NCBI GenBank assembly: GCA_945889015.1
Contig: CAMDBL010000019.1
Location: forward strand, 1 to 33,501
Direction: 5' to 3'
Length of the DNA: 33,501 nucleotides
DNA from: Devosia equisanguinis
Lineage (GTDB): Bacteria; Pseudomonadota; Alphaproteobacteria; Rhizobiales; Hyphomicrobiaceae
Shown: positions 17,983-25,855 of the stretch, piece after piece
Layout: each line of letters opens with the position of its first letter
How positions within the stretch are numbered: the first letter of the stretch is position 1
Made by a program: the position numbers and the translations under genes
The notes under the pieces: generated by a model
Told to the model about the DNA's origin: nothing
Database searches by the model: none
Seen by the model: only the letters and a program-made list of their open reading frames with translations

Positions 17983-19928
17983 GTCAGTGCCCGTTGCAAT
18001 TCCTTGACCATGACTTGCAACTCCGGGTCGATCTCAATGGAGTCAAGCCTCACCAGAGCAATCCGGTCGGTCAGCTTCACGGGCGCCTTTGCCGGGTTCG
18101 CGGCTCGTTGAGGTGTGGATGAGGCCGGCTCTCGGGGTGGAGTGCGTCGGCCGGCCAAGGGGCCGTGCGTGCGCGCCTTCTCGACAACCCGCCGTGGCGT
18201 ATGATCCGTGACCGCTGCCGATGCAGTCACCGTGCTCGCAGCACGCGATGCCGGATTGCTGGCGATCACGGATGGCGCGGGACGCCCGACCTTGACGAGG
18301 CGTCCCTGGTCGATCAGCACGATGCGATCCACCTTGGCCAGGATTTCCCGCCGGTGCGTGACCAGGATGACCGTGCGCTTGTGACGCCGTGCCCAGGTGA
18401 CAGCAGCCGCGAGCGCGGCATCCCCGGCCGGATCGAGGTTCGCGTTCGGCTCGTCGAGCACGATCAATCGGCGATCACCATAGAACGCACGTGCAAGGCC
18501 CACGCGCTGGCGTTGGCCCGCCGACAGGAATTCGCCATCCCAGCCGACCTCGGCGTTGTAGCCCCCCGGCAGCGCCAGGATCATGTCGTGCGTGCCGGTG
18601 AGCTTGGCGGCCTCGACGATCCACTCCGGATTGGCCTCCTCATCCAGCGCCGCGATGTTCTCGGCGATCGTGCCGGGAAACAACGACGCCGTCTGCGGAA
18701 GATAGCCGATCGCCGCTCCCAGCTGTTCTGGCTGCCAGTCCGCCAGCTCGGCGCCGTCGAGCCGAATAGCGCCCTCGGTCGGCGTCTCGAGACCGACGAG
18801 CATGCGCGCGAGCGTGGATTTTCCTGCCCCGCTCGCCCCGGTGATGCCAATCACCTCACCGGCGGGAATCTCGAGTGATATGTCTTCGAGCAGAGGCCGG
18901 CCCCGGCCAGGTTGCCGTAGACTGACTGATTGAACGGAGAGGTGCCCCTCCGGTGCGGGCAGCGCGAGCTTGGATCCAGGCTGCGGGAGGAGATCCATCG
19001 CACTTTTCAAACGCCCCCACGCAGCGCGCGCGGACAGCAGAGCCCGCCAGGACCCGATCGCCTGCTCGAGCGGTGCGAACGCGCGCGCGGCCAGTACCGA
19101 TGCCGCCGTCATCTGCCCAACCGTGATCTGCTGCCTCAGCACCAGCACGACCCCCGTACCCAGAAGCGCGATCTGCAGCCCGGCTCGTACCATTCGAGCC
19201 AGTCCAGCCATCAGGATGGCCCGATCCGCGGCCTTTCCCATCGGCGAGAAGGCCGCCGCTACGTCACTCTTCCAGCGCGCTTCGACGAACCGCATCAGCC
19301 CCATCGCCCGGATCACGTCGGCATGACGGATGTAGCCTTCGACCCGGCGACCGGCCTGCGCCGAGGCCTCGCGTGCCTGCAACTGCAGCCGCCGCCCCAT
19401 CACCTCGCTCATCACGCCGATCTCGGCCAGCGCGAGGGCACCGACCAGCGCCACCGCACCCAGCGCCGGGTGCATCAGGAATATCAGGACCGTGTATGCG
19501 GGCACCCACGGCACGTCGACGAACGCCAGGAAGCCCGGAGACGCGACAAACCCACGGACTTCCTGCAAGTCGCGCAGCGGCTGGGAGGACTTGACACTGC
19601 CGCGTTCCGCCGCCGCCGCGATGGAGCATTCGAGCGCTTTCGGGCCCAACGTTCGCTCGATGCGGATACTGGCTCTCGAAACGAGCCTCCCACGCACGAC
19701 GTCGAAGCCCGCAAACAGCATCAGGCAGACGCCCGCCATGATCGTCAGCATGACGAGCGTCGGAATAGAGCCTGAAGTCACGACACGATCGTAGATCTGC
19801 AACATGTAGAGCGGCACGGTCAGCGTCAGCAGATTGAGAAATGCGCTGAACAGCAAGACCGCTGCGATGATCGGCATGACGCTCTTCAGCCGGCGGAGGC
19901 CGCCGGTCGGCGCCTGCAATTTCGACAA
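17979..19928 (-). CDS. Type I secretion ABC exporter (PrtD family), with long C-terminal tail
   Basis: This protein fuses a six-helix membrane domain (about 20-310) to an ATPase domain. Walker A is GASGAGKST (about 364-372), the signature is LSAGQRQ (about 468), Walker B is LIVLDEPNANLD (about 488-499), and the H-loop His is in VTHR (about 525). It lacks a C39 peptidase domain, as expected for exporters of RTX proteins with uncleaved C-terminal signals. The start is taken as TTG at 19928, because GGAGG sits five bases upstream; the GTG at 19934 overlaps that GGAGG. The family norm is about 570-580 residues, but this one runs to 649, with a Pro/Ala/Arg-rich tail ending in a conserved-looking charged helix. 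It follows the RTX gene and precedes hlyD. Confidence 0.94.
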   Translation of the reverse strand: MSKLQAPTGGLRRLKSVMPIIAAVLLFSAFLNLLTLTVPLYMLQIYDRVVTSGSIPTLVMLTIMAGVCLMLFAGFDVVRGRLVSRASIRIERTLGPKALECSIAAAAERGSVKSSQPLRDLQEVRGFVASPGFLAFVDVPWVPAYTVLIFLMHPALGAVALVGALALAEIGVMSEVMGRRLQLQAREASAQAGRRVEGYIRHADVIRAMGLMRFVEARWKSDVAAAFSPMGKAADRAILMAGLARMVRAGLQIALLGTGVVLVLRQQITVGQMTAASVLAARAFAPLEQAIGSWRALLSARAAWGRLKSAMDLLPQPGSKLALPAPEGHLSVQSVSLRQPGRGRPLLEDISLEIPAGEVIGITGASGAGKSTLARMLVGLETPTEGAIRLDGAELADWQPEQLGAAIGYLPQTASLFPGTIAENIAALDEEANPEWIVEAAKLTGTHDMILALPGGYNAEVGWDGEFLSAGQRQRVGLARAFYGDRRLIVLDEPNANLDPAGDAALAAAVTWARRHKRTVILVTHRREILAKVDRIVLIDQGRLVKVGRPAPSVIASNPASRAASTVTASAAVTDHTPRRVVEKARTHGPLAGRRTPPREPASSTPQRAANPAKAPVKLTDRIALVRLDSIEIDPELQVMVKELQRALT

Positions 19929-19970
19929 TCGCACCTCCGTCTCGACAATCGTTCAGGAACCCCGAATAAT

Positions 19971-19997
19971 GCTCGGCTTCGAGTATGGAAGCCGAGC
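19971..19997 (-). terminator. Hairpin between RTX gene and exporter gene (probable attenuator)
   Basis: GCTCGGCTTC and GAAGCCGAGC form a perfect 10-bp stem with a 7-base loop. On the transcribed (minus) strand it is followed by ATTATTC, a weak U-rich run. A second dyad, TCCGGC-GA-GCCGGA at 19998-20011, adjoins it. Both lie in the 98-bp gap between the RTX stop and the exporter start, so partial termination would make more cargo mRNA than transporter mRNA, as known for hlyA-hlyB. Confidence 0.6.
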
Positions 19998-20026
19998 TCC
20001 GGCGAGCCGGACTGATGCTCCGTTCG

Positions 20027-22342
20027 TCAGACCAATTGATCCGTCGGCGTCGCGAGAGGCTGCGCAGCCGGCTCGAAGGAGACGATGCCGGCGAAATCGG
20101 CCGGGATATCGGTCGGATCGATGCCGGCGAGATTGATCGAGGCGCTGTCGCCGAAATCGAGCGCAACGCCCTGCGCCGTATCGTAGACGCTGACGTCGTC
20201 GGCGGTGAAACCGATCGCGCGGATGGAGTCGACCCCGATCTGGAAGTCTTGCACGAGGTCGGCTCCATCACCGGCGGAAACCACGAACTCGTCGGCGCCC
20301 ATACCGCCGGACAGTGTATCCGAACCGGTACCGCCCGAGAGCGTATCGTCGCCGCCGCCACCGACCAGGGCATCCCGACCCGCGCCACCCTCGAGCAGGT
20401 CGTTTCCGACACCGCCCCTCAGCGTATCGATACCGTCGCCGCCGAGCAGCGTGTCGTTTCCTCCATTTCCGCTCAGCAGGTCACCCCCTGCACCACCGTC
20501 GAGCAAATCGTCACCGGCCAGTCCATAGATGGCATCGTCGCCCGCCAATCCCGACAGCGCATCTCCATCCAAGGTGCCGGTCAGCAAGTCGTCGCCGTCG
20601 GTGCCGCCGGGCACGGTCGTGGTGCCGAAATCGATGATTCCAGCGAAGTCGTCCGGGACCTCGCCCGGCTCCACTCCGGTCAGATCGAACGTATCTCCGT
20701 TGCCGAAATCGAGCTGCACGCCGCCGACCGTATCCACGACGCTCACGTCATCGGCGGTGTACCCCTCGGCCTCGATCAGGTCGGCGCCGACCTCGAAGTC
20801 GTCGAGCAGATCCGCACCGTTGCCGGCCACCATCACGTAAGTGTCGTCGCCTTCGCCGCCGATCAGCGTGTCGAGGCCCGCGCCGCCGTCCAGACGGTCG
20901 TTGCCTTCGCCGCCGTCCAGCGAGTCGTCACCGGCCAGACCCAGCAGCGTGTCGTTGCCGGCCAGGCCCGCGAGCGTATCGGGACCGTCGGTGCCGGTCA
21001 GCAAGTCGTCGCCGTCTGTGCCGCCGGGCAATGTCACGTCACCGAATTCGACGATCCCCGCGAAGTCGTCCGGAATATCCGAGGACGCAACACCGATGAG
21101 GTCGATACTGTCGCCGTTGCCGAAGTCGAGACGGACGCCGTCCGGAGTTTCCACGACGGTCACGTCGGTCGCGGTGAAGCCATCCGCCTGGATGGTGTCG
21201 AGACCGACTTCGAAATCCTCATAGACGTCAGCACCACTGCCGGCGGTCATCACGAACCTATCGGCGCCATCGCCGCCGACGAGCGTGTCCGCGCCTTCCC
21301 CGCCCGTGAGCGTGTCTTCGCCTGTGCCTCCATACAGACTATCGTCGCCCGCGCCACCGTCGAGGACGTCGTTGCCGCTTTCACCGTTGAGTGTGTCGGC
21401 GCCATCACCGCCGCTCAACGAATCGTCGCCGGCGTTGCCGTAGAGCAGGTCGTCACCCGCTTGACCGAGCAGCGTGTCCGATGTGTCTCCCGCACCACCT
21501 TCGATCGTGTCGTTGCCGGCTCCGCCGAGCAGGTGATCGGCGCCGTTGCCCCCGTTGATGAGATCATTGCCGTCCTCACCAAAGATCCAATCGTCGCCAT
21601 TGCCGCCATTCAGCGTTTCGACGCCGCCCGTATCCCCATTGTTGGCGCCGCCGAAAATGATATCGTCCCCGTCACCGCCATCGATGAGGTCGAGGCCGGT
21701 TCCACCGAGGATCGTGTCGTTGCCGTCGCCGCCGTTGATGGTATCGTTGCCGTCGCCCCCCATGATCAGATCGTTGCCTGCCGCTCCGTTGATGGAGTCC
21801 TCGCCGCCCTCACCCGAAATGAAGTCGTTGCCCTCGCCGCCGTCGAGCCGTTCGAAACTGCCTTCCGCGTTGGCGCCGCCGTTGATGATGTCGTCACCCG
21901 GCCCTCCCGCAATGTCGTCGCTTCCGTCGTTCCCGAGCAGTAAGTCGTTACCCTCGCCACCGCCCATCGTGTCGTTGCCGGCGCCACCTGAGACAATGTC
22001 GTTGCCAGCCGCTCCGCTGATGCGGTCGTCGCCACCATTCCCATTGTAGATGTCGACGCCATCGGTGCCGCGCAGCGTATTGGCCTCGTCGTCACCGTCG
22101 ACGATGTTGATCGGCGGCGCGACCGGCTCTTCGGATGGCGTTTCCTCGTCGACCCCGACCACGTCCGGCGCGATCGCGGAGGTGTCCGCATCATTTGGCG
22201 CGTTGCGCAGGGCCGCCAGCATCGAAGACGAGCCGACGGGGCCGGTATTGGCTTCATCCTCGAAAACGGTCGAGGCCGAGTTCGGCTGCCCGCCCGAACC
22301 TGCGATACCCAGTCCGCTGATGCTGGCTATGTCAGTCTCCAT
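20027..22342 (-). CDS. RTX calcium-binding repeat protein, probable type I secretion cargo
   Basis: The 771-residue protein is acidic and has no cysteine. Residues 1-80 are low-complexity and carry no N-terminal signal peptide. From about 84 to 362 it is almost wholly made of GGxGxDxUx nonapeptide repeats that bind calcium and fold as a beta roll outside the cell. Shorter repeat blocks follow at about 436-500 and 576-683. Each block is capped by a copy of the same beta module of about 73 residues (362-434, 501-573, 684-757). The C-terminus ends DQLV, an acidic residue followed by hydrophobic ones, which fits an uncleaved T1SS signal. No enzymatic domain is seen. GAGGA lies 12 bases before the ATG. 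Genes for the exporter and adaptor follow on the same strand. Role unknown: surface layer, adhesin, matrix or ligand capture. Confidence 0.92.
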   Translation of the reverse strand: METDIASISGLGIAGSGGQPNSASTVFEDEANTGPVGSSSMLAALRNAPNDADTSAIAPDVVGVDEETPSEEPVAPPINIVDGDDEANTLRGTDGVDIYNGNGGDDRISGAAGNDIVSGGAGNDTMGGGEGNDLLLGNDGSDDIAGGPGDDIINGGANAEGSFERLDGGEGNDFISGEGGEDSINGAAGNDLIMGGDGNDTINGGDGNDTILGGTGLDLIDGGDGDDIIFGGANNGDTGGVETLNGGNGDDWIFGEDGNDLINGGNGADHLLGGAGNDTIEGGAGDTSDTLLGQAGDDLLYGNAGDDSLSGGDGADTLNGESGNDVLDGGAGDDSLYGGTGEDTLTGGEGADTLVGGDGADRFVMTAGSGADVYEDFEVGLDTIQADGFTATDVTVVETPDGVRLDFGNGDSIDLIGVASSDIPDDFAGIVEFGDVTLPGGTDGDDLLTGTDGPDTLAGLAGNDTLLGLAGDDSLDGGEGNDRLDGGAGLDTLIGGEGDDTYVMVAGNGADLLDDFEVGADLIEAEGYTADDVSVVDTVGGVQLDFGNGDTFDLTGVEPGEVPDDFAGIIDFGTTTVPGGTDGDDLLTGTLDGDALSGLAGDDAIYGLAGDDLLDGGAGGDLLSGNGGNDTLLGGDGIDTLRGGVGNDLLEGGAGRDALVGGGGDDTLSGGTGSDTLSGGMGADEFVVSAGDGADLVQDFQIGVDSIRAIGFTADDVSVYDTAQGVALDFGDSASINLAGIDPTDIPADFAGIVSFEPAAQPLATPTDQLV
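20072..21259 (-). repeat. Three copies of a ~73-residue module within the RTX gene
   Basis: The copies lie at about 21041-21259, 20624-20842 and 20072-20293 (order of translation). All share the pattern GADxxxDFxxGxDxIxAxGxTAxDVxVxxTxxGVxLDFG, then DxxxIPDDFAGIV or a near variant. Copies 1 and 2 are each followed by PGGTDGDDLLTGT, which starts the next RTX block; copy 3 ends the protein. Copies 1 and 2 are the most alike. Confidence 0.85.
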
Positions 22343-22755
22343 GCTCGACGCGATTCCTCAAGACACTGGCTAGCCAACCTCTTGCTTTACATGCAGGTTC
22401 CCCGATGCGATAAAAATCTTGCACAGTCGCTTCATACTCGGCGACGCTGGCTCGCTCGCGAGTTTCCGGCACAGGATTTGCGCGTCCAGATCTGGAAGAT
22501 CCGTGCGCGACTGCGGTTCAGATCGGACCCGTGTTCGTCTCGCCAAAGAGCTGCAGAATGACTTGATCCACTTCATGGCGCGGATCTTGTCCAGGTGTTT
22601 GCCTCGATACGAGAGAAGCCGAATGCGCGGCTCAGGGCGCCAGCGATGGTCTCATGAATTCGGCATCGAGCGACGACGCCCCATCGGCGGGCAATGATGC
22701 TCTCGGCACGCCAGGACCCGTGTCTGGCGTCGATCTTCGACAGCAGCCGGAGTTC
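22343..22755 (-). other. 413-bp gap between tonB and the RTX gene
   Basis: The gap separates the TonB-type gene from the RTX gene on the same strand. No recognised gene, clear promoter or strong hairpin was found. It has a small minus-strand frame (22370-22576). Just upstream, another minus-strand frame (read from about 22725 to 22585) looks coding-like, with RRWGVVARCRIHETIAG, and ends near the start of the first one. This may be a decayed gene or simply chance in GC-rich DNA. A promoter for the RTX-T1SS genes could lie here. Confidence 0.4.
22370..22576 (-). CDS. Small hypothetical protein or gene remnant upstream of the RTX gene
   Basis: The 68-codon frame starts at ATG 22576 and ends 27 bp before the RTX start codon. 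The product is basic with three cysteines (RILLC-type spacing is not conserved in any family recognised here) and ends SMKRLCKIFIASGNLHVKQ. No strong Shine-Dalgarno sequence precedes it and codon use is less GC3-biased than in the neighbours. It could be a real short regulator or leader gene, or the tail of a degraded gene, since the frame stays open for about 25 codons above the ATG. No function is proposed. Confidence 0.25.
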   Translation of the reverse strand: MKWIKSFCSSLARRTRVRSEPQSRTDLPDLDAQILCRKLASEPASPSMKRLCKIFIASGNLHVKQEVG

Positions 22756-23553
22756 TCACCGGAACGTGAAGCGAACGGGCACGACCATGTCGAGGCCGCC
22801 GTTCGCCGCCTTGCCGGGCGGTAAAGGTAGCGGGCTCGCGCGTCGGATCATGGCCTCGGCCTCCGCATCGAAGACGGCCGAGCCGGAGGACGCGACGATC
22901 GTCGTGGACAGGACACGCCCGGCCTCGTCGATCGAGAACTTCACCCGTGCTTGCCGCTCCTTGAAGTCACGTCGAGCCGCCTTGGGTGAGTGCGCATGCC
23001 GTGACAAATGTGCAGATACCGCTCCCTGCCACTTCGCCAACATGCGCCGATCTTTGTCCGGCACCCCGGCAACCGGCGCCGACGATGCCTTGGCTTCGAC
23101 CCCGTCTATCGGCGGCGGGGCGGCAGCCGTGGACGCCTGCTGGGCCGCCTGAGCCGCCTGATACTTCTCCAGCTTCTGCTTTTCGATTTCGGCCTCTGGC
23201 TCCTTCTCCGTCTGCTCGGGAATCGTCAGCTCGGGCGGCGCAGTGGCCAGAACCGGGAGGGCCGGCAACACGGGCTCGGGCAGTGGCGTCTCGCTGTTCT
23301 CGCTCGCGGCGACGGCTGGGGCCTCGGGCGTCTCGGGACGCGGCGGTCCGATCGGCAGCGTCTCGGGTCGAGACAGCATCGTCGTGGGCGTCGGCGCAAG
23401 CTCCACCAGGATCGCGCCGGCGGCCGTGAGGTCGGGCTCGGGCTGCGCGTCGCCGACGGTCAGCGAGATGGCTGCGGCATGGGCGGTCGAGACCAGGGCC
23501 ACGGCCACGATCCAACGCACCACAGCCCATCCGCCTCTCCGAGCCGACATCAT
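22756..23553 (-). CDS. tonB: TonB-family energy transducer
   Basis: The 265-residue protein has an N-terminal membrane anchor (about 9-31, with SxxH-like STAHAAAI), a periplasmic stretch rich in Pro, Glu and Ala (about 50-150), and a C-terminal TonB domain (about 180-265; SPKAARRDFKERQARVKFSI, then VLSTTIVASSGSAVFDAEA and ASPLPLPPG). It transmits proton-motive energy from ExbBD to outer-membrane receptors by binding their TonB box. The ATG overlaps the exbD stop by 4 bp, so translation is coupled. It is the last gene of the receptor-monooxygenase-hutX-exbBD-tonB series and is almost certainly dedicated to the heme receptor at 25856-28114. The RTX gene follows after 413 bp. Confidence 0.93.
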   Translation of the reverse strand: MMSARRGGWAVVRWIVAVALVSTAHAAAISLTVGDAQPEPDLTAAGAILVELAPTPTTMLSRPETLPIGPPRPETPEAPAVAASENSETPLPEPVLPALPVLATAPPELTIPEQTEKEPEAEIEKQKLEKYQAAQAAQQASTAAAPPPIDGVEAKASSAPVAGVPDKDRRMLAKWQGAVSAHLSRHAHSPKAARRDFKERQARVKFSIDEAGRVLSTTIVASSGSAVFDAEAEAMIRRASPLPLPPGKAANGGLDMVVPVRFTFR

Positions 23554-23993
23554 TTGTCCAGCCCCGACGCGGATGCTGCGCCTTCGAGACCCACGAGACC
23601 GACCTTCAGGTAGCCACCGGATCGCAGAGCATCCATCAGCACCATCAGCTCGCCGTAGGGTACGGATTTGTCGGCACGCAAATAGAGGCGGGTCGCCTTC
23701 TCGCCTTTGGTTTGGCGTTCGATGGCATCGATCAATGCAGAGCGAGTAACCGGATCCTCGCCGACCGAAAGGGACAGATCCACCTTCAAGGTCACATAAA
23801 TCGGCTTGTCGGGCCGCTTCTGCTGCGGCGCTGCCGAAACTGGAAGTTCCACCGGGATATCGACGGTGGAGAGCGGCGCTGCCACCATGAAAATAATCAG
23901 TAGAACGAGAATGACGTCGATGAAAGGCGTGACGTTGATCTCGTGCTGTTCCTCGAGATCGTCATCGTCGCCACTGAAAAGTCCCCCGGCCAT
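23550..23993 (-). CDS. exbD: TonB-system proton channel subunit ExbD
   Basis: The 147-residue protein has a short acidic cytoplasmic N-terminus (GDDDDLEEQHEIN), one membrane helix (about 23-43) with the essential proton-path Asp26 in VTPFIDVILVLLIIF, and a periplasmic domain (about 55-140) with the typical LYLRADKSVPYGELMVLMDALR block. It forms the ion channel with ExbB and drives TonB. It starts 2 bp after the exbB stop and overlaps tonB by 4 bp, making a tight exbB-exbD-tonB unit. Motif and context separate it from TolR. Confidence 0.95.
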   Translation of the reverse strand: MAGGLFSGDDDDLEEQHEINVTPFIDVILVLLIIFMVAAPLSTVDIPVELPVSAAPQQKRPDKPIYVTLKVDLSLSVGEDPVTRSALIDAIERQTKGEKATRLYLRADKSVPYGELMVLMDALRSGGYLKVGLVGLEGAASASGLDK

Positions 23994-23995
23994 GA

Positions 23996-24913
23996 CTACT
24001 CCGCCGCCGCCCTGATCCGGTGAAGGACGGGCGCCATCGGCGCCACGCCGCGATCCAGATCACGCGACACGAGCCGCAGGACTTCCGATGCGTTCTCGCG
24101 GACCAGCGCCTTGTAGGTGGCCGTGGCACGGGCCAGCTGGTTGTAGAGAATGACCGCGGGTATCGCCGCGACGAGCCCGATGGCGGTTGCCAGCAGCGCC
24201 TCCGCGATACCGGGAGCGACGACCGCGAGGTTCGTCGTCTGGGCGCGAGAGATGCCGATGAAACTGTTCATGATCCCCCAGACGGTGCCGAACAAACCGA
24301 TAAAGGGGGCGGTCGCACCGACCGTCGCGAGAAAACCCATGCCGCCACGGATGCCGCGCGTGGCTGCGGCCTCGATGTCTTGTATCCGCGAGACGATACG
24401 CTGCTCGATGCCGCTCCCCCGTCCCGTATCGCGGGAGAGCGCGAACTCGGCCTCGGCCGCGGCGACGAAATCGGCAGCGATCCCTGTACGTTCAGACAGC
24501 GCACGCCCGGCGGCTTCCAACGTCGGCTGAGCCCCGAGCTGCCTGCGGGATTTCCGCAACCGCGCCTTGGCGACGACGATCTCGATCGTCTTTGCCAACC
24601 ATACCGTCCACACCATGAACGATGCGGCAGCCAGCCCGATCATGACACCCTTGACAACGGTATCGGCGGCCAGAAACATTGCCCAGGGCGAAAGATCGTG
24701 CGGAAGACCACTCGACGTGATGGCCGCCCGGACAGCCTCGGGTGCGGGGAGGACCGCCGCGTCCGTACCCGCGATGGTCTCAGCCATGACGGAGGTCGCC
24801 CAACCCAACAGCGGCAACGCGACGATCGCAACATGGCGTATCGAGCCGCTTAAACCATCTGACCCTGTTACCCGTGGCATGGCGGCTCCCCTGCCTGCGC
24901 TCTGAAGCATCAC
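23996..24913 (-). CDS. exbB: TonB-system energizer subunit ExbB
   Basis: The 305-residue protein has an N-terminal extension with a signal-like hydrophobic stretch ([17 protein letters not shown]) and three membrane helices (about 85-107, 185-215 and 235-260). The conserved block [20 protein letters not shown] and the following [25 protein letters not shown] hold the Thr/Ala residues lining the proton path. Long N-termini of this kind are usual for ExbB of Pseudomonas and rhizobia. The start may be GTG at 24913 or the adjacent ATG at 24910; both overlap the hutX stop. It forms the motor with ExbD and TonB for heme import at the outer membrane. Confidence 0.94.
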   Translation of the reverse strand: MMLQSAGRGAAMPRVTGSDGLSGSIRHVAIVALPLLGWATSVMAETIAGTDAAVLPAPEAVRAAITSSGLPHDLSPWAMFLAADTVVKGVMIGLAAASFMVWTVWLAKTIEIVVAKARLRKSRRQLGAQPTLEAAGRALSERTGIAADFVAAAEAEFALSRDTGRGSGIEQRIVSRIQDIEAAATRGIRGGMGFLATVGATAPFIGLFGTVWGIMNSFIGISRAQTTNLAVVAPGIAEALLATAIGLVAAIPAVILYNQLARATATYKALVRENASEVLRLVSRDLDRGVAPMAPVLHRIRAAAE

Positions 24914-25428
24914 TCCACCGACGCCAGACGATCGCGCAGTTTTCCGAACAGTGCGACCTGCGCCGGCAGCAGATTGCGATCGGCATCGCGGCGGACGAAA
25001 ATCTTGAACATCGCTTCACCATCGACGTCGAAGAACTGTACGGAGCACGAGGCACGTCCCATGAAGGGACGGCTCACGAAAGCGATCCGCCGGCAGCGCT
25101 CGGCCTTGATGTGCCCACCGATCGGGCTGTCCCCGTGGATGTTGTAGTAGCCGCGCGCCGAACTGCCCGGAGGCAGAGCGCCCTTGCACTCGAGCACGAT
25201 CCCCTTGGTGTGCACGATGAACAGAATTTCTCCCCACGTCGTGATGTCCTCCATCACGCTCTCGAAGAGTTGTCCGTCGATGATTGTCCGATGCGCCTTC
25301 GGTAGCGCCTCGGTCGCCAGCAGCAGGCTGACGCCATGCTCCTCGGCGATGCGCTCCAGCACGCCGTCAGGGTTTTCAGCGAGGCGTTGCGCGAGGGTGA
25401 TGTGGGGAGCACTGTCGTTCATGGACAT
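24910..25428 (-). CDS. hutX: Cytosolic heme-utilisation carrier HutX/ChuX family
   Basis: The 172-residue protein matches the HutX/ChuX family of cytoplasmic heme-binding proteins that take heme from the importer and pass it to a degrading enzyme or storage. Family features seen are the N-terminal [16 protein letters not shown], the strand [22 protein letters not shown], the [15 protein letters not shown] segment near the heme site, and the end [17 protein letters not shown]. The start at 25428 has a second ATG six bases on (25422), which is spaced better from the GAAGAG upstream. The stop overlaps exbB; the monooxygenase gene lies 30 bp upstream on the same strand. No signal peptide is present. 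Confidence 0.92.
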   Translation of the reverse strand: MSMNDSAPHITLAQRLAENPDGVLERIAEEHGVSLLLATEALPKAHRTIIDGQLFESVMEDITTWGEILFIVHTKGIVLECKGALPPGSSARGYYNIHGDSPIGGHIKAERCRRIAFVSRPFMGRASCSVQFFDVDGEAMFKIFVRRDADRNLLPAQVALFGKLRDRLASVE

Positions 25429-25458
25429 ACTCTTCGTGACCAGCAGGTTGCGATCGAA

Positions 25459-25812
25459 TCATGCCGCGTCGGCGAAGGAACGTGTGCGTCCATCGCCATC
25501 GACCTCCTGCAGCACATGGAAGCCCTCGAACTCGGGATGGCCGAGCGTCATCGGTTGACCGTTGGCGCTGCCGGCCCGGGCATGAGACTTGGCGAACGCC
25601 TCGGATTTGGTCCACCTCTCGAAGTCCGCGAACGACGTCCACAGGGTGTAGGAGGAGAACAACTGGTGATCCTCCCGCTCGGGCCCCTTCAGCAGCTGAA
25701 AAGACATGAAGCCCGGCATCTGGTGGAGATGGGTCTCGCGACTGAGCCAGACCTGCTCGAAATCCCCTGCACGATCCCTGCGAACTTTGAAGCGGTTCAT
25801 TGCGACGTACAT
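25459..25812 (-). CDS. IsdG-type heme-degrading monooxygenase (ABM domain)
   Basis: The 117-residue protein is a single antibiotic-biosynthesis-monooxygenase domain. The residues that form the catalytic triad in IsdG and IsdI (Asn, Trp, His) are found here at Asn6 (VAMNRF), Trp67 (FERWTKS) and His77 (AKSHARAG), at almost identical positions. The family opens heme to release iron; the Bradyrhizobium HmuQ and HmuD enzymes do this in a similar gene setting. The ATG at 25812 has GGGGAG eight bases upstream; the longer frame to 25890 overlaps the receptor gene and is not preferred. It lies 43 bp after the receptor gene and 30 bp before hutX, so uptake, transfer and degradation genes are joined. 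Confidence 0.9.
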   Translation of the reverse strand: MYVAMNRFKVRRDRAGDFEQVWLSRETHLHQMPGFMSFQLLKGPEREDHQLFSSYTLWTSFADFERWTKSEAFAKSHARAGSANGQPMTLGHPEFEGFHVLQEVDGDGRTRSFADAA

Positions 25813-25855
25813 GTGTGCTCCCCTTTTCTGATCGTCCATTCGCTCATCGCCAGGC

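Noticed and set aside
19985-21943. A 652-codon open frame on the + strand opposite the RTX gene
   Set aside because: It is the mirror of the GGxGxD repeats: its valine/alanine repeats follow the RTX periodicity, and it has no family match. The minus-strand RTX reading explains the sequence fully.
20300-22050. Short, regularly spaced repeats that could suggest a CRISPR or satellite array
   Set aside because: The period is 27 bp (nine codons) with variable bases at codon wobble positions, as expected for RTX nonapeptides; there are no unique spacers and no cas genes.
20027-22342. RTX protein as a HasA-type hemophore or an RTX toxin/protease
   Set aside because: No HasA-like domain, no HExxH protease motif, no acylation or pore-forming region, and only one histidine. 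A heme-related role is kept as a locus-based hypothesis only.
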